A DNA stretch of 64,000 bases. Origin: Crocinitomicaceae bacterium. GTDB taxonomy: Bacteria > Bacteroidota > Bacteroidia > Flavobacteriales_D > Crocinitomicaceae. The translations under genes were made by a program, and so were the position numbers. Where the stretch lies: assembly GCA_016709005.1 (NCBI GenBank), contig JADJEU010000020.1, positions 310,001 through 374,000 on the forward strand, read 5' to 3'. This document shows positions 35,486 through 44,747 of this stretch, piece by piece. The notes under the pieces are model-generated. The model searched no databases. It worked only from the letters and a program-made list of their open reading frames with translations, and had not been told where the DNA came from. Positions within the stretch are counted from its first letter, which is position 1, and the number at the start of each line of letters is the position of its first letter.

Positions 35486-37555
35486 ATGAAAAAGTATATT
35501 CTCCTATTTGCACTCGCACTGATTGGTTCAAGTTCATTTTTGCAAGATGTTCCATTCGAAAAAGATCTCTTCAAAGAACGAAAAGACGAATTTAAACTGG
35601 CCGTTGAGAACATTGAAGCAGGTGATGCCAATGTCTATGCATACAATTATCCGCTTGCTGTAACTTATTACTTAAAAGCAAATGCATTCAATCCAAACAG
35701 CGGTGATCTGAATTATAAAATTGGATTGTGTTATGTTCAGTTTGACAAGTATCAAATGAAGACTTATTTTGAAAAAGCATATCAACTTAAACCTACTGTC
35801 AGTCAAGATATCTTATTCTATTTAGGATGGTGTTATCACCTTGAATCAAACTGGACTAAAGCAATCGAATACTACAACATGTTTGCAGGTAAAGCTACCG
35901 CACCTGAATTACAACCTTTAAAAACAGAAGCATTCAAGAAAATTCAGGAATGTAAAAATGGTCAACTTCTTGAAGGTAAAAAAGCAAGAGTATGGATTGA
36001 CAATGTTGGAAAAGAAATCAACACAGATTATCCAGATTATGCTCCAGTAATCTCTACCGATGAAGCCATCATGATCTTTACCACGCGCAGACCTGATACA
36101 GAAGAAATGGCGCCAATTGGTGGTTATTTTGAAGATCTCTATATCTCACGTCGGGTAGATGGAGTTTGGACAAAAGCTGTTCCGATTGGCAAACCCGTTA
36201 ACGTAAAAGGTCAGCATGATGCTACCATTGGTCTCTCACCAGATGGTCATACACTCTATGTCTATAATGACGATCGCGGCAATGGTGACATCTACGAATC
36301 AATCGATGAAGACGGGGCATGGACGCAACCTAAATTGATGGAAAAAACAATCAACACAGATGGCCACGAACCTGATGCATCTCTGACTTTTGATGGCAAA
36401 AGACTCTATTTTACAAGCGACAAGCCCGGCGGATTTGGTGGACATGATATCTATTATTCTGATTGGGATGATGAAAAACAAAAATGGGGCGATGCGGTCA
36501 ATGTTGGAAATGTGTTAAACACCCCTTACGAAGAGCGCAGCGTTTTTATTCACCCCGATGGCGAAACAATGTACTTTGCTTCAAAAGGTCACAACACCAT
36601 GGGTGGATATGATTTATTCTTCTCAAAACTTGTTGATGGAAAATGGACAGCTCCAGTTAATCTTGGACCACCATTAAACACACCTGATGACGATGTCCAG
36701 TTAGTTGTTGCTGGTAACGGTCGTTATGGTTATTGCTCATCTTACAGACAGGGTGGTTATGGTGAAAAAGATATTTATGTGATTACTTTTCTTGGGCCAG
36801 AAAAACCACCCGTTTTATCCAATGAAGACAACCTGATCGCATCAATCGCTAAGCCTATCAAGGAAAAAATTACTGAGCCAACGCTTGTGAGTGAAGGAAG
36901 TAACATGGCCATTCTTACGGGAATTATTCGCGATGAAAAAACAAAACAACCTTTAAAGGCACAAATTGTTTTGATCGACAATGAGGCTAATAAAGTGATT
37001 GCAGAATTTACTTCGGACGCTGTTTCAGGTAAGTATCTGGTATCCTTGCCGGGTGGAAAAAACTATGGTATTGCCGTGCGTAAAGACGGCTATTTATTTC
37101 ACTCCGAAAACTTTGTCATTCCTAATGAAAGTGGCTTCAGACAATACAACAAAGATGCTGATCTGAAAAAAGTAGAAGTGGGTCAAACAATTGTCTTAAG
37201 AAATATTTTCTTTGATCTTGACAAATATACCTTGCGCCCTGAATCTGTAAACGAGTTGGAGCGATTGATTAAGTTGTTGAATGAAAATCCAACGATGAAG
37301 ATTGAAATCTCTGGACATACCGATACACGAGGCAGTGCAGAGCACAACCAGGAGTTATCACAGAATCGTGCTAAAGCAGTCGTTGACTATCTCATTGCTC
37401 ATGGTATTGATGCTTCCAGATTGACCTATGCCGGTTATGGTGAAACTAAAACCCTCATCAGCGATGAAGCGATTGCCAAAATGACTTCATCCGGCGACAA
37501 AGAAGAGGCCCATCAACAGAACAGACGCACTGAATTTAAAATTCTGAGCATGTAG
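35486..37555 (+). CDS. PorE-like OmpA-family protein, first copy
   Basis: 689 residues with an N-terminal export signal (no clear lipobox). Domain order: TPR-like N-terminus (about 35-165), WD40-like/PD40 propeller (about 170-455, DGHEPDASLTFDGKRLYFTSD and related), a carboxypeptidase-regulatory-like beta domain (about 470-560, LTGIIRDEKTKQPLKA) and an OmpA C-terminal peptidoglycan-binding domain (about 575-689, GHTDTRGSAEHNQELSQNRA). This is the layout of PorE, which anchors the T9SS to peptidoglycan in Porphyromonas. It is followed by a second TPR/PorE-like pair, so the module is duplicated. Confidence 0.9.
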   Translation: MKKYILLFALALIGSSSFLQDVPFEKDLFKERKDEFKLAVENIEAGDANVYAYNYPLAVTYYLKANAFNPNSGDLNYKIGLCYVQFDKYQMKTYFEKAYQLKPTVSQDILFYLGWCYHLESNWTKAIEYYNMFAGKATAPELQPLKTEAFKKIQECKNGQLLEGKKARVWIDNVGKEINTDYPDYAPVISTDEAIMIFTTRRPDTEEMAPIGGYFEDLYISRRVDGVWTKAVPIGKPVNVKGQHDATIGLSPDGHTLYVYNDDRGNGDIYESIDEDGAWTQPKLMEKTINTDGHEPDASLTFDGKRLYFTSDKPGGFGGHDIYYSDWDDEKQKWGDAVNVGNVLNTPYEERSVFIHPDGETMYFASKGHNTMGGYDLFFSKLVDGKWTAPVNLGPPLNTPDDDVQLVVAGNGRYGYCSSYRQGGYGEKDIYVITFLGPEKPPVLSNEDNLIASIAKPIKEKITEPTLVSEGSNMAILTGIIRDEKTKQPLKAQIVLIDNEANKVIAEFTSDAVSGKYLVSLPGGKNYGIAVRKDGYLFHSENFVIPNESGFRQYNKDADLKKVEVGQTIVLRNIFFDLDKYTLRPESVNELERLIKLLNENPTMKIEISGHTDTRGSAEHNQELSQNRAKAVVDYLIAHGIDASRLTYAGYGETKTLISDEAIAKMTSSGDKEEAHQQNRRTEFKILSM

Positions 37556-37660
37556 CTATTCGGAAAAAGAGTAAGTTATCAAGATATTATTTTGAATTTC
37601 TTTACTTGAAATCTTGTAAAACAAAGAGATAAAGTATTAAATTCGCCCAAATTTGATTGA

Positions 37661-38695
37661 ATGAAACTTAGATTACTCTTTCTTCTCTTGTTTCCATTAT
37701 TTGCCTACTCACAACCAAAAAGATCCTTGGCTGTCAGAAAATTATATGATCAGGCAGTAACACAATATAACGCCGGGAATCATGCTGAATCGCTTAAATT
37801 ATTTGAAGAATGTGTTGCCGCAGATTCTACCTATACGGAAGCATACCTAAACATTTCTTATATCACTTTTGACCAGAATAACTTTGTCAAAGCCCTTGTC
37901 AATGCAAAAAAAGCTTTGAAATACAATCAATTTCAGGCGCCAATCTTCATTCAAACAGGCAAATGTTTCTATCATCTTGAAGAATATGACAGTGCAGCTT
38001 ACTTTTTGAACAAAGGCATTTCATTTGGCGCAAAAGCTGAATCTGACTATTTATATCTTGCAAAATGTATGGCTTATCAAGGTCAATACCGCGATGCGAC
38101 TTTCTATTTTGGCAAGGCACTTGAAATTAATCCCAACAATGGCGTAGCCTATAATGAGCGCGGCAGTGCTTATTTTCAGTTAGGAGAATATGAATTAGCG
38201 AAGGCAGATTTTGAAAAAGCACTGGCCTTAAATCCGCAGTCAACTGGTGCCCTTGCCAACATGGCTAACGTATCTTTGGCATTAGGAGACAACGAAACGG
38301 CCCTGACATACATCAACAAAGGTATTGAAACCGCTACCGGTGATCAAAAAATACAACTGCTTATCCTGAAAGGCAATTATTACAAAACAATTGGTGAATT
38401 TGAGAATGCATCTTTAGCTTATGAAGAAGCATTTCAACTTGATAATCAAAATGCTGTAATTCTAAATAATCAAGCTTCGATTATGATTGAACTTGAAAAC
38501 TATCAGGGAGCATTTGAGAAATGTAATGAGGCACTTGATTTACAGCCAGAGATGATGGAGGCTTATTTCAACCGCGGAATAGCAAATGAAATGTTACGTA
38601 ATGTAGAAGCAGCATGTATGGACTGGGAACAAGCATTTATCCTTGGTTCGTCAATTGCTGAAGAATATTTAAATAGTCCTGTGTGTAATGAGTAA
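37661..38695 (+). CDS. Secreted TPR protein, second copy
   Basis: 344 residues with a signal peptide (ends FAYSQ). TPR units span about residues 25-330. The C-terminal segment EAYFNRGIANEMLRNVEAACMDWEQAFILGS...LNSPVC parallels that of the first TPR gene, showing duplication. The last codons overlap the start of the next PorE-like gene by 8 bases. A weak promoter-like TATTAAATTCG box lies just upstream (about 37637). Confidence 0.9.
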   Translation: MKLRLLFLLLFPLFAYSQPKRSLAVRKLYDQAVTQYNAGNHAESLKLFEECVAADSTYTEAYLNISYITFDQNNFVKALVNAKKALKYNQFQAPIFIQTGKCFYHLEEYDSAAYFLNKGISFGAKAESDYLYLAKCMAYQGQYRDATFYFGKALEINPNNGVAYNERGSAYFQLGEYELAKADFEKALALNPQSTGALANMANVSLALGDNETALTYINKGIETATGDQKIQLLILKGNYYKTIGEFENASLAYEEAFQLDNQNAVILNNQASIMIELENYQGAFEKCNEALDLQPEMMEAYFNRGIANEMLRNVEAACMDWEQAFILGSSIAEEYLNSPVCNE

Positions 38696-40793
38696 GTCGC
38701 TGAAACATATTTTGAGTCTTTCCTTGTTACTTATTGTGGCAAACACTTTTGGACAGGATAAAGACATTCCATTTGACAAACGTCTATTTGAAGATCGCAA
38801 AGAAGAATTTGATATTGCCGTGAAAGAAATTCGGGATGGTGATTTGCATTTCTATGATGGTGGAACCAGTGATCTTGCAATTGCACTTTCGCATTTCCTG
38901 AAAGCACAAGAATTTAATCCTTATTCTTCGATATTGAATTATAAGATTGGCGTTTGTTATTTGTATAGCAATCAAAAATTCAGAAGTCTGGATTACCTTG
39001 CATTTGCTTACAAAGTAAATCCTGATGTCGATCCAAATATTCGGTTCTATCTGGCACAAGCACATCAACTAGGTGGTAATTTTGAAGAAGCGATCACTCT
39101 CTATCGTGAACACAAAGATTTGATTCGTGAAAACGATCAGATTCAACGTAACTACATCAACAAAAAAATATCTGAGTGCAGAACAGGCCAAGAATTAAAA
39201 GCAAGCCCAGTTCGTGTTTGGATCGATAATTTAGGAGATAGTATCAATACTGAATACCCTGAATTCTCACCGGTAATTTCAGCTGACAACCGCGTTCTGT
39301 TTTATACCGCTCGCCGTCCAGACTCTGAAGGAGGACAACAAGATGAAACCGGATCCTTCTATGAAGATATTTACTATTCTGAAAGAGGCTATGGTGAGGA
39401 TTGGTCAGGCTCACAAAACATCGGCGATCCAATCAATACAGTTTCTCACGATGCTACAGTAGGTCTTGCACCGGATGGTAAATCTCTCTTAACTTATCAA
39501 GGGATCAACAGTAAAAACGGCGACATTTTTATCACGCGTGAAAATTCTGACGGAACCTGGCAAGCACCCGTTTCTATAGGAACTACGATCAATACCAAAT
39601 ATCACGAATCGAGTGCTTCGCTTTCATTTGATGAAAAAACTTTGTTCTTTGAATCAGATCAACCTGGAGGATTTGGGCAACATGATCTTTATGTTTCATA
39701 TTGGGATGAAGAGAAAAAAACCTGGGGACCGGCAATCAATTTAGGACCAACCATCAATACAGAATTTGAAGAGAAGGGTGTATTCTTTCACCCGGATAAC
39801 AAAACACTTTATTTCTCATCAAACGGTCATAATACGATGGGCGGCTTGGATATTTTTAAAACAGTACGTGACCCTGAAACAGGTACCTGGTCAAAACCTG
39901 AAAACATTGGTTATCCTATTAACACACCTGATGACGACATCTATTTTGTGGTAACTGGTGATGAGCGTTACGCTTACTATTCTTCTTTCCGCGAAGATGG
40001 TTTCGGTGAGAAAGACATTTACAAAATCACTTTCCTTGGAGATAAAAAAAATCCATTATTAGCTGAAGCGGATATTTTGAGTTCGGATTCAGAACTTTTC
40101 GGATCAAACAAAACAACATTAGCCTCTGAATTTGATGACACAAAATTATTTGTTCTGAAAGGCACAGTTGTAGACGGAAAAACAAAAGTGGGAATCTCTA
40201 CTAATCTTTCAGTGACGAATGCTAAAACAAATGAAAAAGTAACAGACATCATTACCAATTCTGATGGAACTTATTCTGTCATTTTGGTTCCTGGTCAATC
40301 TTATGCAGTAACTGTGTCAGGCACTTCTTACACGATCGCTTCTAAAACCTTAAACAGTTCAAAAGACGATACAAATACAGAGGTCACCATGAACTTTGAA
40401 CTCTTCCCTCCTTCTGCTGGCTTGACCTTTGCGCTACACAATATCTATTTTGATTTTGATAAAACAGACCTTCGTCACATTTCAGTAGATGAATTAGACA
40501 AACTAGTAAAAATCATGCTGGAAAATCCGACCATTGTCATTCAATTTGCAGGACACACTGACAGACGAGGAGCAGCAGAATACAACCAACAGCTATCTGA
40601 AGAGCGCGCAGAAATTGCAAAAGCTTATTTGGTTTCTAAAGGCATCGATGCGTCACGAATCAAAACAGTAGGATATGGAGAATCCAATCCAGAAGTTTCA
40701 GGTGAACAAATTTCCAACATGGGAAGCAACGCTGAAAAAGAAGCTGCTCACCAGCAAAACAGAAGAACGGTCGTCACCATTATTAGTCAATAA
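38688..40793 (+). CDS. PorE-like OmpA-family protein, second copy
   Basis: 701 residues with a signal peptide (ends ANTFGQ). It has the same order as its paralogue at 35486: TPR-like N-terminus, PD40 propeller (DGKSLLTYQGINSKNGDI, SASLSFDEKTLFFESDQPGGFG), a carboxypeptidase-regulatory-like domain (LKGTVVDGKTKVGISTNL) and the OmpA domain (GHTDRRGAAEYNQQLSEERA). Shared words such as GGFGGHD/GGFGQHD and FDLDKYTLRP/FDFDKTDLRH show common origin with clear divergence. The gene is followed by a terminator. It probably helps anchor an envelope complex to the cell wall. Confidence 0.9.
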   Translation: MSKSLKHILSLSLLLIVANTFGQDKDIPFDKRLFEDRKEEFDIAVKEIRDGDLHFYDGGTSDLAIALSHFLKAQEFNPYSSILNYKIGVCYLYSNQKFRSLDYLAFAYKVNPDVDPNIRFYLAQAHQLGGNFEEAITLYREHKDLIRENDQIQRNYINKKISECRTGQELKASPVRVWIDNLGDSINTEYPEFSPVISADNRVLFYTARRPDSEGGQQDETGSFYEDIYYSERGYGEDWSGSQNIGDPINTVSHDATVGLAPDGKSLLTYQGINSKNGDIFITRENSDGTWQAPVSIGTTINTKYHESSASLSFDEKTLFFESDQPGGFGQHDLYVSYWDEEKKTWGPAINLGPTINTEFEEKGVFFHPDNKTLYFSSNGHNTMGGLDIFKTVRDPETGTWSKPENIGYPINTPDDDIYFVVTGDERYAYYSSFREDGFGEKDIYKITFLGDKKNPLLAEADILSSDSELFGSNKTTLASEFDDTKLFVLKGTVVDGKTKVGISTNLSVTNAKTNEKVTDIITNSDGTYSVILVPGQSYAVTVSGTSYTIASKTLNSSKDDTNTEVTMNFELFPPSAGLTFALHNIYFDFDKTDLRHISVDELDKLVKIMLENPTIVIQFAGHTDRRGAAEYNQQLSEERAEIAKAYLVSKGIDASRIKTVGYGESNPEVSGEQISNMGSNAEKEAAHQQNRRTVVTIISQ

Positions 40794-40810
40794 TATTTAA
40801 TGATACAATG

Positions 40811-40840
40811 AAACTCCGGACTCAACCCCGGAGTTTTTTT
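40811..40840 (+). terminator. Rho-independent terminator after the PorE-like module
   Basis: A 9-bp stem (AAACTCCGG / CCGGAGTTT) with an 8-base loop and a T7 tail. It ends the TPR/PorE-like gene array. Confidence 0.9.
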
Positions 40841-40851
40841 ATTACAACCCT

Positions 40852-41937
40852 ATGAAACAACTCATTTTTTCTTTTCTATTATTTGCTTCAATTAATTTGC
40901 AAGCGCAGCGTTTTTCACTCAGCGATTTTTTCATGTACGACGCGAAACTGGAGCAGGTAACCGACAGTATCTTCGAAACTCTAAATGATACTGCACGCGT
41001 GGGTCAAATGATCATTCCCGCTGCCGGAGGACATGGTAAACCAACCGAACATCTGAATGCATTACTTCAGAAAAATTATATCGGCGGAATTTTACTTTTG
41101 AACGGAACCAAAGAAGGATTTACTGAAATGGTAAAACAATTTAACAGTGTCAATTCAAACGCGGGCGGATTACCTCTGCTCTACTCTGCGGATGCTGAGC
41201 CAAGTTTGATTGGATATAAAATTAAAAACTGTACACCGGTTAAAAAAGCAAACCTAATGGTGAGCCGTGAAGAAGTAAGAATGTTTGCAGCATCTATTTG
41301 CAATGACTTAAAAGATATCGGTATCAACTATAATTACGCCCCGGTGGTTGATATGTCACCAAATGAAGCGATCACTTATAGAAGTTTTGGAGACAACTCC
41401 GACACAGCCCAAATCTGGTCACGCATTTTTATTGAAGAAACTCAAAAAAGAGGAATTGTAGCAACAGCAAAACATTTTCCGGGTCATGGTTATGTTGTGG
41501 GCGATACACATAAACAACTCGTTTATATTGATGGTGAAATGAAAGAAGTTGGAAATTATATTCCATTGATCAAAGCAGGTGTGCTTTCAATTATGGTAGC
41601 GCACATTGCAATTAAGAACAATGAAAAATACAACACCAATGATATGCCTTCAACAGTATCAAGAAATATTGTGACCGGCCTATTAAAAGAAGAAATGCAC
41701 TTCAAAGGATTGGTGGTTACAGACGCTTTAAACATGGGTGGCGTAGCATCTATTCCAAACTGCGAACTGAAAGCTGCACAAGCGGGTTGTGATTTGTTAT
41801 TGATGCCCGTGAACGAAGAAAAAGCTGTTCTTGATATTTTAGGCGAATTGAATAAAAATGAAAATTTCAAACAAGAAATTTATGCTTCGGTCAGAAAAAT
41901 TATTCGACTCAAAATTTGTTTGGGAATCATTAAATAG
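40852..41937 (+). CDS. Glycoside hydrolase family 3 N-terminal protein (NagZ-like)
   Basis: 361 residues with a signal peptide (ends NLQAQ). The GH3 TIM barrel shows VGQMIIPA, KNYIGGILLLNG, the KHFPGHG(Y) substrate-binding motif and the catalytic nucleophile in VTDALNMGGV. The single-domain length and the KHFPGHG motif match beta-N-acetylglucosaminidase (NagZ), which hydrolyses muropeptide sugars in peptidoglycan recycling. A signal peptide suggests action in the periplasm, unlike classical cytoplasmic NagZ. The second helix-forming domain seen in larger GH3 enzymes is absent. Confidence 0.88.
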   Translation: MKQLIFSFLLFASINLQAQRFSLSDFFMYDAKLEQVTDSIFETLNDTARVGQMIIPAAGGHGKPTEHLNALLQKNYIGGILLLNGTKEGFTEMVKQFNSVNSNAGGLPLLYSADAEPSLIGYKIKNCTPVKKANLMVSREEVRMFAASICNDLKDIGINYNYAPVVDMSPNEAITYRSFGDNSDTAQIWSRIFIEETQKRGIVATAKHFPGHGYVVGDTHKQLVYIDGEMKEVGNYIPLIKAGVLSIMVAHIAIKNNEKYNTNDMPSTVSRNIVTGLLKEEMHFKGLVVTDALNMGGVASIPNCELKAAQAGCDLLLMPVNEEKAVLDILGELNKNENFKQEIYASVRKIIRLKICLGIIK

Positions 41938-41991
41938 TTATTCAATTGCATTTTTTTGAATCTTGCAACCTTAGTCTTTTTCTAAAAAAAA

Positions 41992-42855
41992 TCACCAATA
42001 CACTATTTCCCTTTCGGTAATAAAAATCAGATTTCGGTTGGCGTCGTAAACCAGCTTTTTAATCCAGTTTCCATATGCGTCAAATTCATACTCAAACCAA
42101 TACTCCAAAATTCTCAAGTCGGTTGTTTGATCTCGCTCGTAAATAGGCAAAAAATTCTTGTCATATTCTTCAAAATGAATGAAAGTAGTGTCTTCATCTA
42201 TAAAAGAATAATATGTGTACGTGTTTTTTGAAGTATCTGTCAAGTGATAACTCATAGAGTTAATTTTTCCGTCGGGTCCGTAATCTACCCAGGTATATTC
42301 AAATTTTGAACTTAGATTTTCCAGAATTCGCCGTGTCGTCGTCCCCTCGGGAATGTGCTCTGATATAGTTTCATAATAGGAATTATCTTGCGGACGAAAT
42401 GCAGTTTCTACACGTTCAAGCTCGCCCCATTCATTGAAAATTGAATCTATAAACTGCCAAGACGAATCTTCATTCATGAAAATATATTTGTGTTTATAAC
42501 TTTGATCGAGAAATTCTCCTCTTGAATTGTAATCTGTAATTGTGACTTTATATTTATAACCACTTTCACCTAACTCATATCTGTTGGTGCTATAAAGTAT
42601 ATCCCCTTCTTGGTAATAATTGATTGCTATTGTCCTGCCCGTTGAGTCATATTCAGATGATTCTCCGAACGGAAATGGATGATAGCTGCCAGTAGAAACT
42701 TCAATCAATTTTCCATTCACGACTTTTACATATTGGCCGCGTTGGCGTTCATATTTTATTTGTTTAACCGAATCAGTTTGTGCAATACATAAACTGGACA
42801 TCGTCAAAACGAAAGAGAAAGTTATCAAGTGTACTGGGGCTATATAAAACCTCAT
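41992..42855 (-). CDS. Secreted protein with YD/RHS-like repeat strands, unknown function
   Basis: 287 residues with a signal peptide (ends SLCIAQ). The mature part is a run of aromatic-rich beta strands with repeated Y-D-x-x-G patterns (YDSTGRTIAINYYQEG, DYNSRGEFLDQSY, FDAYGNWIKKLVYDANRN), as in YD/MORN-like repeat sheets. The C-terminal DAYGNW...ITEREI.Y is shared by many secreted Bacteroidota proteins of unknown function. No catalytic motif is visible. A TAnnTTTG box lies 22 bases upstream. Confidence 0.75.
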   Translation of the reverse strand: MRFYIAPVHLITFSFVLTMSSLCIAQTDSVKQIKYERQRGQYVKVVNGKLIEVSTGSYHPFPFGESSEYDSTGRTIAINYYQEGDILYSTNRYELGESGYKYKVTITDYNSRGEFLDQSYKHKYIFMNEDSSWQFIDSIFNEWGELERVETAFRPQDNSYYETISEHIPEGTTTRRILENLSSKFEYTWVDYGPDGKINSMSYHLTDTSKNTYTYYSFIDEDTTFIHFEEYDKNFLPIYERDQTTDLRILEYWFEYEFDAYGNWIKKLVYDANRNLIFITEREIVYW

Positions 42856-42877
42856 AATCTGGCCGATAGTTAAAGAT

Positions 42878-42885
42878 CAAACATA
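42878..42885 (-). promoter_or_regulatory. TAnnTTTG (-7) box for the YD-repeat protein
   Basis: TATGTTTG on the minus strand, 22 bases upstream of ATG 42855. No correctly spaced -33 TTG is obvious. Confidence 0.45.
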
Positions 42886-42957
42886 CAAAATTCCATCACA
42901 AAAACGCGCAGAGATGTGCCATTATCAAGACGCCCGATTCACCATTCTTCAACTGGC

Positions 42958-42993
42958 AAAAAAAAGGACAACCGATTAATCAATTGTCCTTTT
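42958..42993 (-). terminator. Rho-independent terminator after the transaldolase gene
   Basis: A minus-strand stem AAAAGGACAA / TTGTCCTTTT with a 12-base loop, followed by a T run. It lies 20 bases past the transaldolase stop. Confidence 0.85.
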
Positions 42994-43011
42994 CAAAAAA
43001 ACATAAAAATC

Positions 43012-43668
43012 CTATTTATTTCCTTTTGCGTAATCCGCTAAGAATTTTTCTAATCCGATATCAGTCAACGGGTGATTCAATAATCCTTTGATTGAACTCA
43101 ATGGTCCGGTCATGACATCAGCGCCAACTTCAGCGCACTGAATAATGTGCATGGTGTGACGTACTGACGCCGCTAAAATTTGCGTTTCAAACATATAGTT
43201 ATCATAAATCAATCTGATTTGAGCAATCAAATCAACGCCATTTTGTGAAACGTCATCCAATCTTCCAATGAAAGGAGAAAGATAAGTTGCACCCGCTTTA
43301 GCCGCCAACAAAGCTTGACCAGCAGAAAAAACAAGCGTACAATTTGTTTTGATTCCTTTATCAGAGAAATAGCGAATAGCTTTAATTCCGTCTTTAATCA
43401 TTGGAATTTTCACTACAATATTTTTATGCAAGGCAGCCAGATTTTCACCTTCTTTAATCATTCCGGCATAATCAGTAGCAATTACCTCTGCGCTTACATC
43501 ACCATCTACAATGTTGCAGATATCTACATAATGCTTCAAAATACGGTCGGCACCAATAATGCCTTCTTTAGCCATCAGTGACGGATTGGTAGTAACCCCG
43601 TCCAAGATGCCCATGTCATTTGCTTCTCTGATTTCATCAAGATTAGCGGTATCGATAAAAAATTTCAT
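43012..43668 (-). CDS. fsa: Transaldolase, fructose-6-phosphate aldolase type
   Basis: 218 residues, the short (about 220-residue) type 4 transaldolase / fructose-6-phosphate aldolase family. Signatures: MKFFIDTANLDEI, GILDGVTTNPSLMAKEG, Schiff-base Lys87 in NIVVKIPM, NCTLVFSAGQALLAAKAGATYLSPFIGRLDD and the C-terminal GADVMTGPLSSI. It acts in the pentose phosphate pathway or in dihydroxyacetone/glyceraldehyde-3-phosphate chemistry; sequence alone does not separate the two activities. It has its own -7 box and terminator, so it is monocistronic. Confidence 0.94.
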   Translation of the reverse strand: MKFFIDTANLDEIREANDMGILDGVTTNPSLMAKEGIIGADRILKHYVDICNIVDGDVSAEVIATDYAGMIKEGENLAALHKNIVVKIPMIKDGIKAIRYFSDKGIKTNCTLVFSAGQALLAAKAGATYLSPFIGRLDDVSQNGVDLIAQIRLIYDNYMFETQILAASVRHTMHIIQCAEVGADVMTGPLSSIKGLLNHPLTDIGLEKFLADYAKGNK

Positions 43669-43689
43669 GATTTTGATTTAGTATGCCAG

Positions 43690-43697
43690 CAAAGATA
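43690..43697 (-). promoter_or_regulatory. TAnnTTTG (-7) box for the transaldolase gene
   Basis: TATCTTTG on the minus strand, 21 bases upstream of ATG 43668. No canonical -33 TTG at 19 bases. Confidence 0.5.
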
Positions 43698-43769
43698 GGC
43701 AGTGTAGGCTGAGGTTTGGTAAAATCTTATTAACAGGATATTCAGTTTGCTTGGAGATGGTAAGTACCT

Positions 43770-43806
43770 AAAAAACAAAAAGCGCCTCTCTTTCGAAAGG
43801 CGCTTT
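43770..43806 (-). terminator. Terminator after tRNA-Val
   Basis: A minus-strand stem AAAGCGCCT / AGGCGCTTT with a 10-base loop, followed by TTGTTTTTT. It begins a few bases past the tRNA CCA end. Confidence 0.88.
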
Positions 43807-43811
43807 GTTAT

Positions 43812-43889
43812 TGGTGGGAGATACTGGGTTCGAACCAGTGACCCCCTGCTTGTAAGGCAGGTGCTCTGAACCAGCTGAGCTAATCTCCC
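43812..43889 (-). tRNA. tRNA-Val (anticodon UAC)
   Basis: 78 bases including an encoded CCA. Acceptor GGGAGAT/ATCTCCC with discriminator A, D-arm TTAGCTCAGCTGGTTCAGAG, anticodon arm CCTGC-CTTACAA-GCAGG (anticodon TAC), and T-loop GGTTCGAACC. All stems pair. Transcribed on the minus strand with a terminator directly after it. Its first 28 bases recur as a remnant about 84 bases upstream. Confidence 0.97.
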
Positions 43890-43918
43890 TTTTTGTTACT
43901 TCATTAATTCAACTTTTT

Positions 43919-43973
43919 CAGTGACTCTCCCGACTAAAGTCGGGATGCTCTGAACCAGCTGAGCTAATCTCCC
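43919..43973 (-). pseudogene. tRNA-Val-like remnant
   Basis: A second copy of the tRNA-Val 5' part lies upstream of the real tRNA. 29 bases (43946-43974) are identical to 43862-43890, covering the acceptor 5' strand and D-arm. The anticodon arm is replaced by TCCCGAC-TTTA-GTCGGGA, followed by GAGTCACTG and then unrelated sequence. There is no T-arm or 3' acceptor. It cannot fold as a tRNA and is probably a duplication or recombination scar. Confidence 0.75.
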
Positions 43974-44153
43974 TCGTGGTTCGGGGTGCAAATATAGAGA
44001 GCTTTTTATTAATTGCAAAGATTTTGTGAAAAATGTTCAGCTAGTTTTTGAAAGTCTTGGGCAAGACTGCTTGTTTCAGGTATTTAGGTTGAAATAGTTT
44101 ATCACATTGCTCTTGTTTTTTTTTGTTTCATGAATCCCTAAAACTTTTAGGCC

Positions 44154-44183
44154 TTGCAATTCTTCCGGAATAGTTTATTTTTG
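44154..44183 (+). promoter_or_regulatory. Bacteroidota consensus promoter for the Ycf48-like gene
   Basis: TTG (44154-44156), exactly 19 bases, then TATTTTTG (44176-44183). It matches the -33/-7 consensus fully. The ATG at 44216 is 32 bases downstream. Confidence 0.7.
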
Positions 44184-44215
44184 GTGTAGTTCAATTTTAA
44201 AACTTTAAAGCCGTT

Positions 44216-44716
44216 ATGTCAAAATTCTTCAAACAATTAGCGCTATTTACGCTTTGTCTTTTCACTTTTTCATCGTTGAATGCGCAACTCAATTGGGAAT
44301 GGAAAAAACCAGCATTGCAAGGAAACCCACTTGAATCAATCTTTTTTGCAGATGCCAACAATGGATATTCAGTTGGTCAGCATGGGACTATTCTGAAAAC
44401 AGCTGATGCGGGAACAACCTGGACTTTGAAAAATTTTGGAGAAAATAATCTTCACGCAGTTTACTTCACAGACTTGAATAACGGATACTGTGTAGGAGAC
44501 AGTGGTACTATTTTTAAAACAACCAATGCAGGTACTACCTGGGTTGATGAAAGTTTTGGATCCGCACAATTGCGCGATGTTCATTTTCCATCTGCATCCG
44601 TTGGCTATGCTATCGGATATTACGGGGTTATTCTCAAAACAACCGATGCCGGCTTAACATGGTCATCTCTAACAAGTGGTGTCACAGATCAGTTAACCGC
44701 TGTTTTTTACAGATGA
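44216..44716 (+). CDS. Ycf48/BNR-repeat secreted protein, N-terminal fragment
   Basis: 166 residues with a signal peptide (ends SSLNAQ) and three or four Ycf48-type repeats (pattern V-Y-F-T-D-x-N-x-G-Y-x-V-G, TILKTxDAGxTW). The frame breaks in the T6 run 44703-44708. The next repeat continues in another frame; two additional Ts would restore VFFTDDNTGFVIG, the expected repeat. With the following fragment it forms one protein of about 690 residues. These propeller proteins are usually exported by T9SS; the function is unknown. Confidence 0.85.
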   Translation: MSKFFKQLALFTLCLFTFSSLNAQLNWEWKKPALQGNPLESIFFADANNGYSVGQHGTILKTADAGTTWTLKNFGENNLHAVYFTDLNNGYCVGDSGTIFKTTNAGTTWVDESFGSAQLRDVHFPSASVGYAIGYYGVILKTTDAGLTWSSLTSGVTDQLTAVFYR

Positions 44717-44747
44717 TAATACGGGATTTGTAATCGGTGTTTCAGGA

